From TMED88 sp964515335 (GTDB lineage: Bacteria; Myxococcota_A; UBA9160; UBA4427): DNA of 64,000 bases. The notes below the pieces were generated by a model. It was not told the DNA's origin. It saw nothing but the letters and a program-made list of their open reading frames with translations, and did not search any database. The stretch covers positions 1 through 64,000 of the forward strand of contig CAZETS010000021.1 in assembly GCA_964515335.1 (NCBI GenBank), written 5' to 3'. Within the stretch, counting starts at the first letter, position 1. The number at the start of each line of letters is the position of its first letter. The translations under genes and the position numbers were made by a program. This document shows, piece after piece, positions 37,488 through 45,840 of this stretch.

Positions 37488-38102
37488 GTGCCGACTCGAA
37501 CCAGCCTGCTCCACCCGCTCGCTGCCTTCTTCGTGCTCGGCCTCTCGGCCGGCGGCCTCGCCGGAAGCGCCGATGCGGAGGGCCCCGACTACGCGCGAGC
37601 GGGTCCCTACGTGTTGGCCGGTGCTGCCGTGGCCACCGCGGTGAGCTTCGAGGACGATCTCAACCAGCTCGGCCTCCCGGCTCGGGTGGACTCAGCGGTG
37701 GGTGTCGAGGCGCGGGCGGGCTTTCGCGTGGCGCCGCCGGTGGCGGTCGAGGCGCACTTCGAGTGGGTCCCCGGGTTCGACGCCAAGCTGTCGAACGATC
37801 TCCTGGTCGCCGACGGCTCGAGCTATGCCGCCACCGTAAACGGCAAGCTCTTCCTGTTCTCCGACGAGCAGTTCCAGCCCTACCTCCTCTTCGGGGTGGG
37901 CTACATGCGGACCAACTACGACGTCATCGGAGGAGGGAGAGTCGACGGTGGCGGTGTCGTGGTGCGCGGAGGGGCCGGCCTCGCTGCCCACTTCGACGAG
38001 CACTGGTTCGTCTCGGCCGACGTGACCTATGTCTGGCCCGGCGGCCGGATCCGGGGCCTCGACTACGTGGACGTCGGCATCGGCATCGGGTATCGCTTCT
38101 AG
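37488..38102 (+). CDS. Small outer-membrane beta-barrel protein (OmpA/OmpW-like porin family)
   Basis: 204 residues with a clear signal peptide (FFVLGLSAGGLAGSADA, cut before EGPDY). Then alternating beta strands: VEARAGFRVAPPVAVEAHFEW, SYAATVNGKLFLF, YLLFGVGYMRTNYD, GGVVVRGGAGLAAHF and VSADVTYVWPG. It ends in the outer-membrane insertion signal YRF with terminal Phe. An eight-stranded barrel is likely. GTG 37488 has GGGAGAA about eight bases upstream; the longer in-frame upstream extension is Pro-rich and unlike a protein. Its function (adhesin, porin or structural) is unknown. Confidence 0.8.
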   Translation: MPTRTSLLHPLAAFFVLGLSAGGLAGSADAEGPDYARAGPYVLAGAAVATAVSFEDDLNQLGLPARVDSAVGVEARAGFRVAPPVAVEAHFEWVPGFDAKLSNDLLVADGSSYAATVNGKLFLFSDEQFQPYLLFGVGYMRTNYDVIGGGRVDGGGVVVRGGAGLAAHFDEHWFVSADVTYVWPGGRIRGLDYVDVGIGIGYRF

Positions 38103-38174
38103 CTCGAGGCGCGGCGCACGGAGGTCACTCGCCGGATCGCAACGCCCTCGCGCCCCTCCCCTCCCCCACCGCCG

Positions 38175-39035
38175 CTAGTACAACCGCCCCGCCAGCTCGT
38201 CCAGCACCGCCGGCAGGCCCGCGGCGTTCGGTGCTGCGGCCGGCACCACCAGCCGATCCACGCCTGCGTCGGCGTAGCGCTTCACGTCGTCGCGATCGAT
38301 CTGCCGCATGTACGGGCCGATGGTCACCTCCACCTCGCTGCGCGGGCGGCCCTCGTCGGCCAGCGCCTGCTCGAGATCGGCGATGCCGGCACGCGCGGCC
38401 TCGGGGTCGCGGTCGAAGCCGAACCATCCGGTCCCGCGCCGCGCCGCCCGGCGCATGGCGGCCGGGCTCTCGCCGCCGATGTGGATGGGCGGGTGCGGGT
38501 CCTGGGCGGGCTTCGGGTACAGGCGGCACGCGGGCAGCTCGTAGAATTCGCTCTTGTGCTCGGAGACGTCGTCGCACCAGCAGGTCTTGATGACGTCCAG
38601 ATAGGCGTCGGTGCGGGCGCCGCGGCGCTCCCACGGCACGCCGACCGCGCGGAACTCTTCGGCGAGCCAGCCGATCCCCACGCCCAGGTCGACGCGGCCG
38701 CCCGAGAGGTAGTCGACGTTGGCGATCTCCTTGGCGAGGTAGACGGGGTTGCGCTGCGGGACGAGGCAGATGCCGGTGCCGAGGCGGATGGTCGTGGTCG
38801 CCGAGGCGATGAAGGCGAGGGTCGTCCAGGGCTCGAGGCAGCCGTTCTCGCCGGAGACGGGGACTCGGCCGTCGGCCGCGTACGGGTACCGGGAGCTGTA
38901 GTCGTCGAAGAGCACGACGTGCTCGGGCACCCAGAGCGACTCGAAGCCGCGCTCTTCGGCCGCCCGGCCGAGGACCGTCAGGTACTCGGCGTCGGCAAAG
39001 GGCGAGACGGTGGGCGCAAGCAGTCCGATTTTCAT
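38175..39035 (-). CDS. LLM-class F420-dependent oxidoreductase
   Basis: 286 residues, starting MKIGLLAPTVSPFADAEYL. Family blocks are RGFESLWVPEHVV, TTIRLGTGICLVPQRNPVYLAKE (core GTGICLVPQRNP), DYLSGGRVDLGVGIGWLAEEF and PIHIGGESPAAMRRAA. This is the pattern of the TIGR03619-type F420-dependent group common in actinobacteria and some uncultured lineages. ATG 39035 has GGGAGGCG upstream. It is divergent from the first WS/DGAT gene with a 237-base gap. It is only weakly similar to the first LLM protein (563-1606). Confidence 0.87.
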   Translation of the reverse strand: MKIGLLAPTVSPFADAEYLTVLGRAAEERGFESLWVPEHVVLFDDYSSRYPYAADGRVPVSGENGCLEPWTTLAFIASATTTIRLGTGICLVPQRNPVYLAKEIANVDYLSGGRVDLGVGIGWLAEEFRAVGVPWERRGARTDAYLDVIKTCWCDDVSEHKSEFYELPACRLYPKPAQDPHPPIHIGGESPAAMRRAARRGTGWFGFDRDPEAARAGIADLEQALADEGRPRSEVEVTIGPYMRQIDRDDVKRYADAGVDRLVVPAAAPNAAGLPAVLDELAGRLY

Positions 39036-39272
39036 GATTCGCCTCCCGGGTGACGGGCCGGCCGGGCGGGGCGCCGGCCGTCCTCCACGAGTCTAGCCGG
39101 GCGGAAATCCCGGTAGACCGTGATCCGGCCGCCTCGAATCGTCTCAGGCCGGCTGCGACCATTTCCGGCCGCCGCGACCGGCGATCCGCTCTACACTGGC
39201 GGGCAACCCCCTTCCCACCCGGCCCGCCCCACCCACCCCCCCCACCCCCCGGACCGGAACCGAGGACCCGCC

Positions 39273-40712
39273 ATGGCGCCCTACAACTACGACCGGCTGA
39301 GCGCCCAGGACAACTCGTTCCTGCTCGCCGAGACGCCGAAGGCCCACATGCACGTCTCGTCGACGCTCATCTACGAGGCCGGGCCGCTGCGCACCGAGGA
39401 CGGAGGCATCGACTTCGAGCGCATCAAGAAGGCGACGGCCGCCTACCTCCACCGGATCCCGCGCTACCGGCAGAAGCTCCACTTCATCCCGTTCGAGAAC
39501 CACGCGGTCTGGGTCGACGACCAACACTTCAGCCTCGACTACCACGTCCGCCACACGGCGCTGCCCAAGCCCGGCAGCGACGAGCAGCTCAAGCGGCTGT
39601 CGGCGCGCATCATGGCGCAGCCGCTCGACCGGGCGCGGCCGCTCTGGGAGACGTGGGTGGTGGAGGGGCTCGAGGGCGACCGCTTCGCGGTCATCACGAA
39701 GATCCATCACTGCATGATCGACGGCTCTTCGGGGGTCGACATCGCCCAGATCATGATGTCGGCCACGCCCGACCGCAGCATCCCCGAGCCGCCCAGCTAC
39801 ATGCCGCGGCCGACACCGAGCAACTCCGACCTGCTGCGCGACGAGGTCCTGCGCCGGGCGAGCCTGCCGTTCCAGATCCTGCGCGGCGCCCGCGCCTTCG
39901 CGAACGAGACCGACGACCTGGTCGCCGAGGTGACGACGCGCGCGAAGATCCTCTGGAAGATGGCGGGCATGGGGGTCACCTCGAGCGACACGCCGATCAA
40001 CGGCCCGCTCACCCATCACCGCAGCTTCGACTGGCTGGTGGTGCCCCTCGACGACGTCAAGGCGATCCGGCGCGGCCTCGAGTGCTCGCTGAACGACGTG
40101 GTGCTGACGATCATCACCGGCGCGGTGCGCGAGCTGATGCTGCTGCGGGGCGTCGATCCGACGCACCTCGAGTTCAAGATCGCCGCGCCGGTAAGCGTGC
40201 GCAGCGACGAGGAGCGCGGTCAGCTCGGCAACCGCGTGTCGTCGTGGGTGATCGCCCTGCCGATCGGCGAGGACGACCCGCGCGAGCAGCTGCGCATCAT
40301 CAACGAGAACACGCAAGAGCTGAAGCAGAGCAACCAGGCGCTGGCGATCGAGATGATCATGAAGGCCGCCGAGGTGGCGCCCGCCGGCCTGCTCTCGCTC
40401 GGCGCCCAGGCCGCCAGCGGACCGGTCAACTCGATCGTCACCAATGTGCCCGGGCCGCAGTTCCCCCTCTATCTACAGGGCGCCAGGCTGGTGGGGCTGT
40501 TTCCGCAGGTGCCGCTGCTCGAGGGCATGGGGGTCGGCATCGCGCTGATCAGCTACGACGGCAGGATCTGCTTCGGGTTCAACGCCAACCCCGACGTGCT
40601 GCCCGACCTGCAGGTCTTCGTGCGGCAGATCGAGCGCACCTTCGCAAAGGTGGCGCGCACGGCCGGGGTCGAGCTCAGCTCGGACAACCGGCAGTTCGAG
40701 GTGGTGCGCTGA
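39273..40712 (+). CDS. Wax ester synthase/diacylglycerol acyltransferase (WS/DGAT) family protein 1
   Basis: 479 residues. Opens with YDRLSAQDNSFLLAETPKAHMH. The acyltransferase motif is HHCMIDG (His145-His146...Asp150). Further family signatures are ECSLNDVVLTIITGAVREL (the N-D motif), GNRVSSWVIALPI and SIVTNVPGPQFPLYLQGA. It esterifies fatty alcohols or diacylglycerol with acyl-CoA at the membrane or lipid-body surface. ATG 39273 has GAGGA upstream. It is followed at 46 bases by a hydrolase gene on the same strand. Two paralogues lie at 42511 and 45841. Confidence 0.92.
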   Translation: MAPYNYDRLSAQDNSFLLAETPKAHMHVSSTLIYEAGPLRTEDGGIDFERIKKATAAYLHRIPRYRQKLHFIPFENHAVWVDDQHFSLDYHVRHTALPKPGSDEQLKRLSARIMAQPLDRARPLWETWVVEGLEGDRFAVITKIHHCMIDGSSGVDIAQIMMSATPDRSIPEPPSYMPRPTPSNSDLLRDEVLRRASLPFQILRGARAFANETDDLVAEVTTRAKILWKMAGMGVTSSDTPINGPLTHHRSFDWLVVPLDDVKAIRRGLECSLNDVVLTIITGAVRELMLLRGVDPTHLEFKIAAPVSVRSDEERGQLGNRVSSWVIALPIGEDDPREQLRIINENTQELKQSNQALAIEMIMKAAEVAPAGLLSLGAQAASGPVNSIVTNVPGPQFPLYLQGARLVGLFPQVPLLEGMGVGIALISYDGRICFGFNANPDVLPDLQVFVRQIERTFAKVARTAGVELSSDNRQFEVVR

Positions 40713-40758
40713 GCGGCGCGAGCCGGGCGCTCCGGCCCAACGCGACGGGAGGCCCAAC

Positions 40759-41553
40759 GTGCGCGCGCGCGGCGTAGACCTGAACGTCGAGACGGCGGGG
40801 CCGGCGTCGGCCCGCACCCTGCTCTGGGGCCACGGCCTGATGGGCAGCATCAGCCAGGAGGACGAGGCCGGCGTGCTGCCGTGGCGGGGCCTCGACGCGC
40901 ACGAGATCCGCGTGGTCCGCTGGGACGCGCGGGGTCACGGCGCGTCGGAGGCGAGCCTGTCCGCAGACGACTACCGCTGGGAGTCGCTCGCCGACGACCT
41001 CTGGGCCCTGGCCGACGCGATCGGCGTCGAGCATTCGACACTCGGCGGTGTCTCGATGGGGGCGGCGACCGCGCTGCACGCGGCCGTGCAGGCGCCCGAG
41101 CGAACCCGAGGGCTCGTCCTGATGGCCCCGCCGACGGCCTGGGACTCGCGGCCCCGTCAGGCGCGCATGTATCGCGGGGGCGCGCGCATCATCGAGCGGC
41201 TGGGCCTCGCCCCGTTCCGATGGCTCGGTCAGCTCTCTTCGTTCGCGGTATCCAACAAGGCCCTGGCCTCGTTTCAGCGCTCGATGATGCGCGGTCTTCG
41301 CAGCGCAAACCCGCGTGCCGTGCAGACGGTGCTGCGCGGCGCCGCCCTCTCGGATCTACCGCCGGCCGACCGCATCGCGAAGCTCGAGATGCCGGCGTTG
41401 ATCCTGGCCTGGCCGGGCGACCCGAGCCATCCGATGTCCACCGCCCGGGCGCTGGCCGAGCTGCTCCCCGAGGCCGAGCTGCACGTGGCCGACGACCTCG
41501 ACGGAATCGTCGCCTGGTCGTCACGGGTGGCCGACTTCATGGACTCGCAGTAG
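40759..41553 (+). CDS. Alpha/beta hydrolase lacking the usual C-terminal catalytic histidine
   Basis: 264 residues. WGHGLMGSISQEDE is the oxyanion loop, RWDARGHGASEAS the second loop, and GGVSMGAAT carries nucleophile Ser99; an acid is possible in WPGDPSHP. Where the last His is expected the sequence reads VADDLDGIVAWSSRV, with no Gly-His. The protein may use another residue or be a non-hydrolytic member. GTG 40759 has GGGAGG six bases before it. It is probably co-transcribed with the WS/DGAT gene upstream. Confidence 0.78.
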   Translation: MRARGVDLNVETAGPASARTLLWGHGLMGSISQEDEAGVLPWRGLDAHEIRVVRWDARGHGASEASLSADDYRWESLADDLWALADAIGVEHSTLGGVSMGAATALHAAVQAPERTRGLVLMAPPTAWDSRPRQARMYRGGARIIERLGLAPFRWLGQLSSFAVSNKALASFQRSMMRGLRSANPRAVQTVLRGAALSDLPPADRIAKLEMPALILAWPGDPSHPMSTARALAELLPEAELHVADDLDGIVAWSSRVADFMDSQ

Positions 41554-41710
41554 CCCGGCAGCGAGGCGCGCCGCCGCGCATCGGAGGCGGTGCGCCTCAC
41601 GATTCGGGCACTCTTTCCGACGACGGCAGCCGAATCAGCGTGCTCCGGCGGCGCCTCTTTCGCCGACGCAGTAGCGTGACGTGGAAGGCGAACGACCACG
41701 GAGGTTCGCG

Positions 41711-42634
41711 ATGCACTACCAGCAGTGGGGAGACGGCGCTCCGCTGATCGCGCTTCATCCCCTGGCCCTCGAGTCGACGGTCTTTGCCGGGGCGGCCCGG
41801 CGGTTCGCCGAGCTGGGGCTGCGGACCCTGGCGGTCGATCTACCGGGATTCGGCCAGACGCCCGGGGATCACGAACGGCTCACGCCGGCGGTCCTCGCCG
41901 AGCCGGTCGTCGAGCTCGCCCGCCGGCTCGAGCGCCCGCCGATCCTGCTCGGCATGTCGCTCGGCGGCCGCGTCGCCATCGAGGTCGCGTTGCGTGCGCC
42001 GCAGGCGGTGCGAAGCCTCGTGCTGGTGGCGCCGTTCCTGCCCTGGCGGAGGCACCGGCGGCTCACTTCGATGATGCGCCACCTGGACCCGAACTGGGCG
42101 CAGCGGCTTCCCCTCGAACGCGTCTGGCCTGCCCTCAAGCTGCTCTCCGATCGACTCGAATCGATCCCCGCACTCGAGCACGACTGGTTGGCGCGCGCCT
42201 GCGTGCGTGTCGCCTACTACAGCACCTGCCCGGCCACCCGCGTCTCATTCCTCTCGGCGAGCCGCGAGCTCGCCCTCGACCCCGCCGACGGCGAAGCGGG
42301 TCTCTGGTCGCGGCTGCCCCAGCTGTCGGTGCCGGTGAGCTTTCTCTGGGCCGGACGCGACCGGCTCATTCCGAGCAGCCACGCGCCGGACACCGTCGAG
42401 GTGCTGCCCGAGGCCAGCCACCTCGAGGTGCCCTGCTCGGGGCACTTCGTGAACTTCCGCCACTACCGGTGCATGGAGCACGCAATGGCGCTGGCGACCG
42501 AGCGGGCCCTCTATTTCGAAGAGCCGGCCGAGCGCCCGGCCGCCCCCGCGGAGGCCCCGTGTCTCTCGCGCCCCGCCAGGCCCGAAGGCTCCGTCTCCTC
42601 GACGCTCTTCTCCAGCTCTTCGAGCGCCGCGTAG
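41711..42634 (+). CDS. Alpha/beta hydrolase with complete catalytic triad
   Basis: 307 residues from ATG 41711 (GGAGG seven bases upstream), chosen over GTG 41681. Triad: Ser83 in GMSLGGR, Asp217 in WAGRDRLIP, His245 in CSGHFVNF. The last 40 residues (proline, alanine and serine rich) are read antisense to the end of the convergent WS/DGAT gene and are not part of the fold. The 124-base 3' overlap is unusually long. A lipase or esterase of acyl esters is plausible given the neighbours, but the substrate is unknown. Confidence 0.8.
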   Translation: MHYQQWGDGAPLIALHPLALESTVFAGAARRFAELGLRTLAVDLPGFGQTPGDHERLTPAVLAEPVVELARRLERPPILLGMSLGGRVAIEVALRAPQAVRSLVLVAPFLPWRRHRRLTSMMRHLDPNWAQRLPLERVWPALKLLSDRLESIPALEHDWLARACVRVAYYSTCPATRVSFLSASRELALDPADGEAGLWSRLPQLSVPVSFLWAGRDRLIPSSHAPDTVEVLPEASHLEVPCSGHFVNFRHYRCMEHAMALATERALYFEEPAERPAAPAEAPCLSRPARPEGSVSSTLFSSSSSAA

Positions 42635-43995
42635 ATGTCCTCGGCCAGCGCCCAGGCGTCGGGCACCAGGGCCGGATCGAAGGTGAGACCCACGTCGATC
42701 CGGTCCATGTAGGACACGGCGGTGACGTTCAGCCCGTGCCCGGTGGCGAGCACCGACATCGGGTACATCGACTCGATGCGCGCGCCGGCCGAGTAGAGAG
42801 GCACCGGCGTCCCCCGCACGTTCGACACGGCGATGTTCGCCGGTATCGGGACCCCGACGTCGGCGCCCTCCACCAACCGCATCACGAAGCCGATCGACAC
42901 AGGAGCCAGGCTCTCGGCGAGCGCAGAGACCATGTCCATGCTGCTCCCACCGACGCCGTCCTTGGCCCGGTCCGCGCACGCGTGGATGCGCTGCAGCCGG
43001 TCGACGGGATCGACGACGTCGGTCGCCAACGAGACGGGCACGGCGGTGACCTGGTTGTCCACCGAGCCGTCGTCCTGCGAGCGCAGCGAGACGGGCAGGA
43101 ACGCCGAGATCGGCTTCTCGGGCAGCGCGCCCCGGCGCGTCAGATACCAACGCAGGGCAGACGCCACCAGGGCCAGCAGCACGTCGTTCACCGTCACGCC
43201 GAAGTGCTTCTTCACCGCCTTCACGCGTGGCAGCGAGACGCTCGTGCACGCAAAGCCGCGGCGCGCGCCGACGCTGGTGTTGAAGGGAAGCTGCGGAACG
43301 TCACCCACGGCGGGCGGATCGAACTCGTCCCGTTCGCGCAGGAGTCCTGCGAGACCGCTCCTCAGCGCGTCGGCGGCGTGACCCAGGCGGCTCGAGCCGC
43401 GTGAAAACTCGTTGCGGACCGCGTTCCAGGCCTGCTCGACGCCGGTCGGCGGACGCGGCGGCGCCAGGTCGAGGTGGTCGGGGACGATCGGCGGGGCCGT
43501 GGCGTCGGGCTGCAGGTCGGCCAGCACCTCCGCGAGGCCCGCACTGGCCTGCCCGTCCATCAGGCAGTGGTGGTACTTCATGAACATCGCGTAGCGCCCG
43601 TCCTCCAGGCCCTCGATCAGCCACATCTCCCAGAGGGCGCGCGAGCGGTCGAGGGGGCCCGCGAAGAGCTGCCCCGCCAGCTCGGCCACCTCCTTCATGC
43701 CGCCGGGTGAAGGCGCGGCGATGCGATGGATGTGCTCGCGAACGTCGAGTTCTTCGTCGACCACCCAGTACGGCTGATCGAGGCCGAGCGGAACCTCCTG
43801 GAGGCGCCAGGTGTAGCGGGGCACCAAGCGGATGCGCTTCTCGACGAACTCGACGAGCCGCTCGTAGCCGAAGTCCGGACACTCGCTCGCATCGAGCACG
43901 CTCAGCCCGCCGACGTGGCCCCACGACCGGTCGGTCTCCATCGACAGGAAGACGGCGTCGACGTCGCTGAGCTGCTGGAGGGTCGGTTCGCGCAT
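42511..43995 (-). CDS. WS/DGAT family acyltransferase 2
   Basis: 494 residues. N-terminus LQQLSDVDAVFLSMETDRSW, catalytic YHHCLMDG (His142-His143...Asp147), VTVNDVLLALVASALRWYL, VDNQVTAVPVSLA and ANIAVSNVRGTPVPLYSAGA. All WS/DGAT landmarks are present. It is the last gene of a minus-strand run with the acyl-CoA synthetase (31 bases upstream) and WS/DGAT 3, so activation and esterification of fatty acids are encoded together. Its 3' end overlaps the convergent hydrolase gene. Confidence 0.92.
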   Translation of the reverse strand: MREPTLQQLSDVDAVFLSMETDRSWGHVGGLSVLDASECPDFGYERLVEFVEKRIRLVPRYTWRLQEVPLGLDQPYWVVDEELDVREHIHRIAAPSPGGMKEVAELAGQLFAGPLDRSRALWEMWLIEGLEDGRYAMFMKYHHCLMDGQASAGLAEVLADLQPDATAPPIVPDHLDLAPPRPPTGVEQAWNAVRNEFSRGSSRLGHAADALRSGLAGLLRERDEFDPPAVGDVPQLPFNTSVGARRGFACTSVSLPRVKAVKKHFGVTVNDVLLALVASALRWYLTRRGALPEKPISAFLPVSLRSQDDGSVDNQVTAVPVSLATDVVDPVDRLQRIHACADRAKDGVGGSSMDMVSALAESLAPVSIGFVMRLVEGADVGVPIPANIAVSNVRGTPVPLYSAGARIESMYPMSVLATGHGLNVTAVSYMDRIDVGLTFDPALVPDAWALAEDIYAALEELEKSVEETEPSGLAGRERHGASAGAAGRSAGSSK

Positions 43996-44026
43996 GGTCG
44001 GTCTCCCCGGTCGGCAGATGGATGGA

Positions 44027-45817
44027 TCAGAAGCGCACGTCGCCGGCGAGCACCTGCTGGTGGGTGTTGGCGTCGAGTCGCAGGTAACTGCGGCGGGCGT
44101 CGTCGCGGTAGAGGATCCGGTCGCTCACCTGCGCGGGATCGAAGCCCTGCCGCTGCAGATCGACCTTGCGCAGCTTGAAGGTGCCCGTCACGTCCGGGGC
44201 GGCCTGGATGCGCAGGAAGGCCGGCCGCGCGTAGAGGGGAAGCTCGCGCTCGACACGCTCGAAGAGCGCTTCGCCGTCGAGCGCCGCGCCGGCGTCGAGC
44301 ACCACCGCCGCCATGCCGGCGCGCCCTTCGCTGCCCGGCATCTCTACCCCGAACACGCTGCAGAGCGCGACCGCGGGATCGGCGGCGACCGCCTCGGCCA
44401 CCTCCTGCGTCGAGACGTTCTCACCCTTCCAGCGGAACGTGTCGCCGATCCGGTCGACGAAGCGGTACAGGCCGTCGGCGCTGCGCGCGAGCAGGTCGCC
44501 GGTGCGAAACCAGGCGTCGCCGTCCTCGAAGACGCCACGCAGCACCTTCTTCTCCGAGGCCTCCCGCGAGGTGTATCCCTCGAAGCGGCCGGCGGCGGTG
44601 CGTCCCTCGGCGATGCGGCCGAGCAGCTCGCCCGGCTCGTCGTCGCGGCAGGGCACGCAGCGGCCGCGTTCGTCCCGCACCACGGCAGCGGCCTCCACGT
44701 CGAAGCGCACGAGGGCGACCTTCGTGCCCGGCGCCGGCCTGCCGACGTAGCCCGGGCGCCCCGCGAGGTTGACCATCGAGACGTTGCCCTCGGTCGAGCC
44801 GTAGAACTCGACCATGCGCGGAACACCGAAGCGCTTCTGGAAGGCCTGCCAGACGCTCGCCGACAGACCGTTGCCGATCGCAAACCGCAGCCCGTGCCTG
44901 CGCTCCCACGAACCGACGGGCTGGTTGAGCAGATAGCGGCACAGCTCGCCGATGTACTGGAACGCGGTGGCCTCCATCTCGACGATGTCCTGCCAGAAGC
45001 GCGTGGCGCTGAACCTTCGCGCGAGCGCGAGTGTCCCGCCGCTTCGCAGCACGGCGTGCACGCTCATCACGCCGCCCACGGTGTGGTAGAGGGGCAGCGC
45101 GCAGTACATCGTGTCGTCGCGCCCGAAGCCGGCCAGCAGCGCGTAGGTTCCGCCGCCCACGAAGCGGCCGTGGCTGAAGCGCGCGGCCTTGGGCAGCCCG
45201 GTCGTGCCCGAGGTGTAGATATAGAAGAGCGGGTCGCCCGCACGCAGCTCGCCGCGAACCGAGCGAGGCGGATCGTGGGGCGAGTAGCCGGCCACCTCGT
45301 CGTCGAACGGCTTAGCGGCGGCGGTCGGCGCCGGCGACTCGCGCCCGGGATCCGAGACGAAGAAGACTTCGAGCGCCGCGGCCTCTCCCGCCAGCGTGCT
45401 CCAGGCCTCGCCGCACTCGGCGCCGACGATCGCGAGCCGGCAGCCCGCGGAGCCGAGCGCGTGTGCGAGGGCCTCGCCGCGCAGGTTCGTGTTGATCAGG
45501 GCGGTGGTGGCGCCGGCCTTGGCGAGACCGGCCCAGACGGCCAGGTACTCGGGCCGGTTCTCCATCGCCAGCGCCACGACGTCGCCGCGGCCGAGCCCTT
45601 TCGCGAGCGCCCAGTGGGCCACCCGATTGGCGGCGGCGTTGAATTGCGCGTAGGTCTGCGCCCTGCCCTCGAAGCGCACGAAGACGTCGCCCGGCCGGCG
45701 CCGCGCCTGACGCTCGATCAGATCGGCGGCCGTCAGGCGGCCGCGCGGTCCCGACCGCAGCAGGTCCGGCAGCAGGGCCAGGCTACGCGACACGAAGCGT
45801 GCGGTGTGGCGATCCAT
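44027..45817 (-). CDS. Long-chain/very-long-chain acyl-CoA synthetase (FATP/FadD6 type)
   Basis: 596 residues from ATG 45817, with GGGAGCG seven bases upstream. The AMP-binding motif is FYIYTSGTTGLPKAARFSH. Other FATP-type signatures are EFYGSTEGNVSMVN, WFRTGDLLARSADG, FVDRIGDTFRWKGENVST and TGTFKLRKVDLQ. It activates fatty acids to acyl-CoA, the acyl donor for the neighbouring WS/DGAT enzymes. It lies 23 bases after WS/DGAT 3 and is clearly in the same operon. Confidence 0.92.
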   Translation of the reverse strand: MDRHTARFVSRSLALLPDLLRSGPRGRLTAADLIERQARRRPGDVFVRFEGRAQTYAQFNAAANRVAHWALAKGLGRGDVVALAMENRPEYLAVWAGLAKAGATTALINTNLRGEALAHALGSAGCRLAIVGAECGEAWSTLAGEAAALEVFFVSDPGRESPAPTAAAKPFDDEVAGYSPHDPPRSVRGELRAGDPLFYIYTSGTTGLPKAARFSHGRFVGGGTYALLAGFGRDDTMYCALPLYHTVGGVMSVHAVLRSGGTLALARRFSATRFWQDIVEMEATAFQYIGELCRYLLNQPVGSWERRHGLRFAIGNGLSASVWQAFQKRFGVPRMVEFYGSTEGNVSMVNLAGRPGYVGRPAPGTKVALVRFDVEAAAVVRDERGRCVPCRDDEPGELLGRIAEGRTAAGRFEGYTSREASEKKVLRGVFEDGDAWFRTGDLLARSADGLYRFVDRIGDTFRWKGENVSTQEVAEAVAADPAVALCSVFGVEMPGSEGRAGMAAVVLDAGAALDGEALFERVERELPLYARPAFLRIQAAPDVTGTFKLRKVDLQRQGFDPAQVSDRILYRDDARRSYLRLDANTHQQVLAGDVRF

Positions 45818-45840
45818 CGAGCGCTCCCGGGCTCGGGCTT

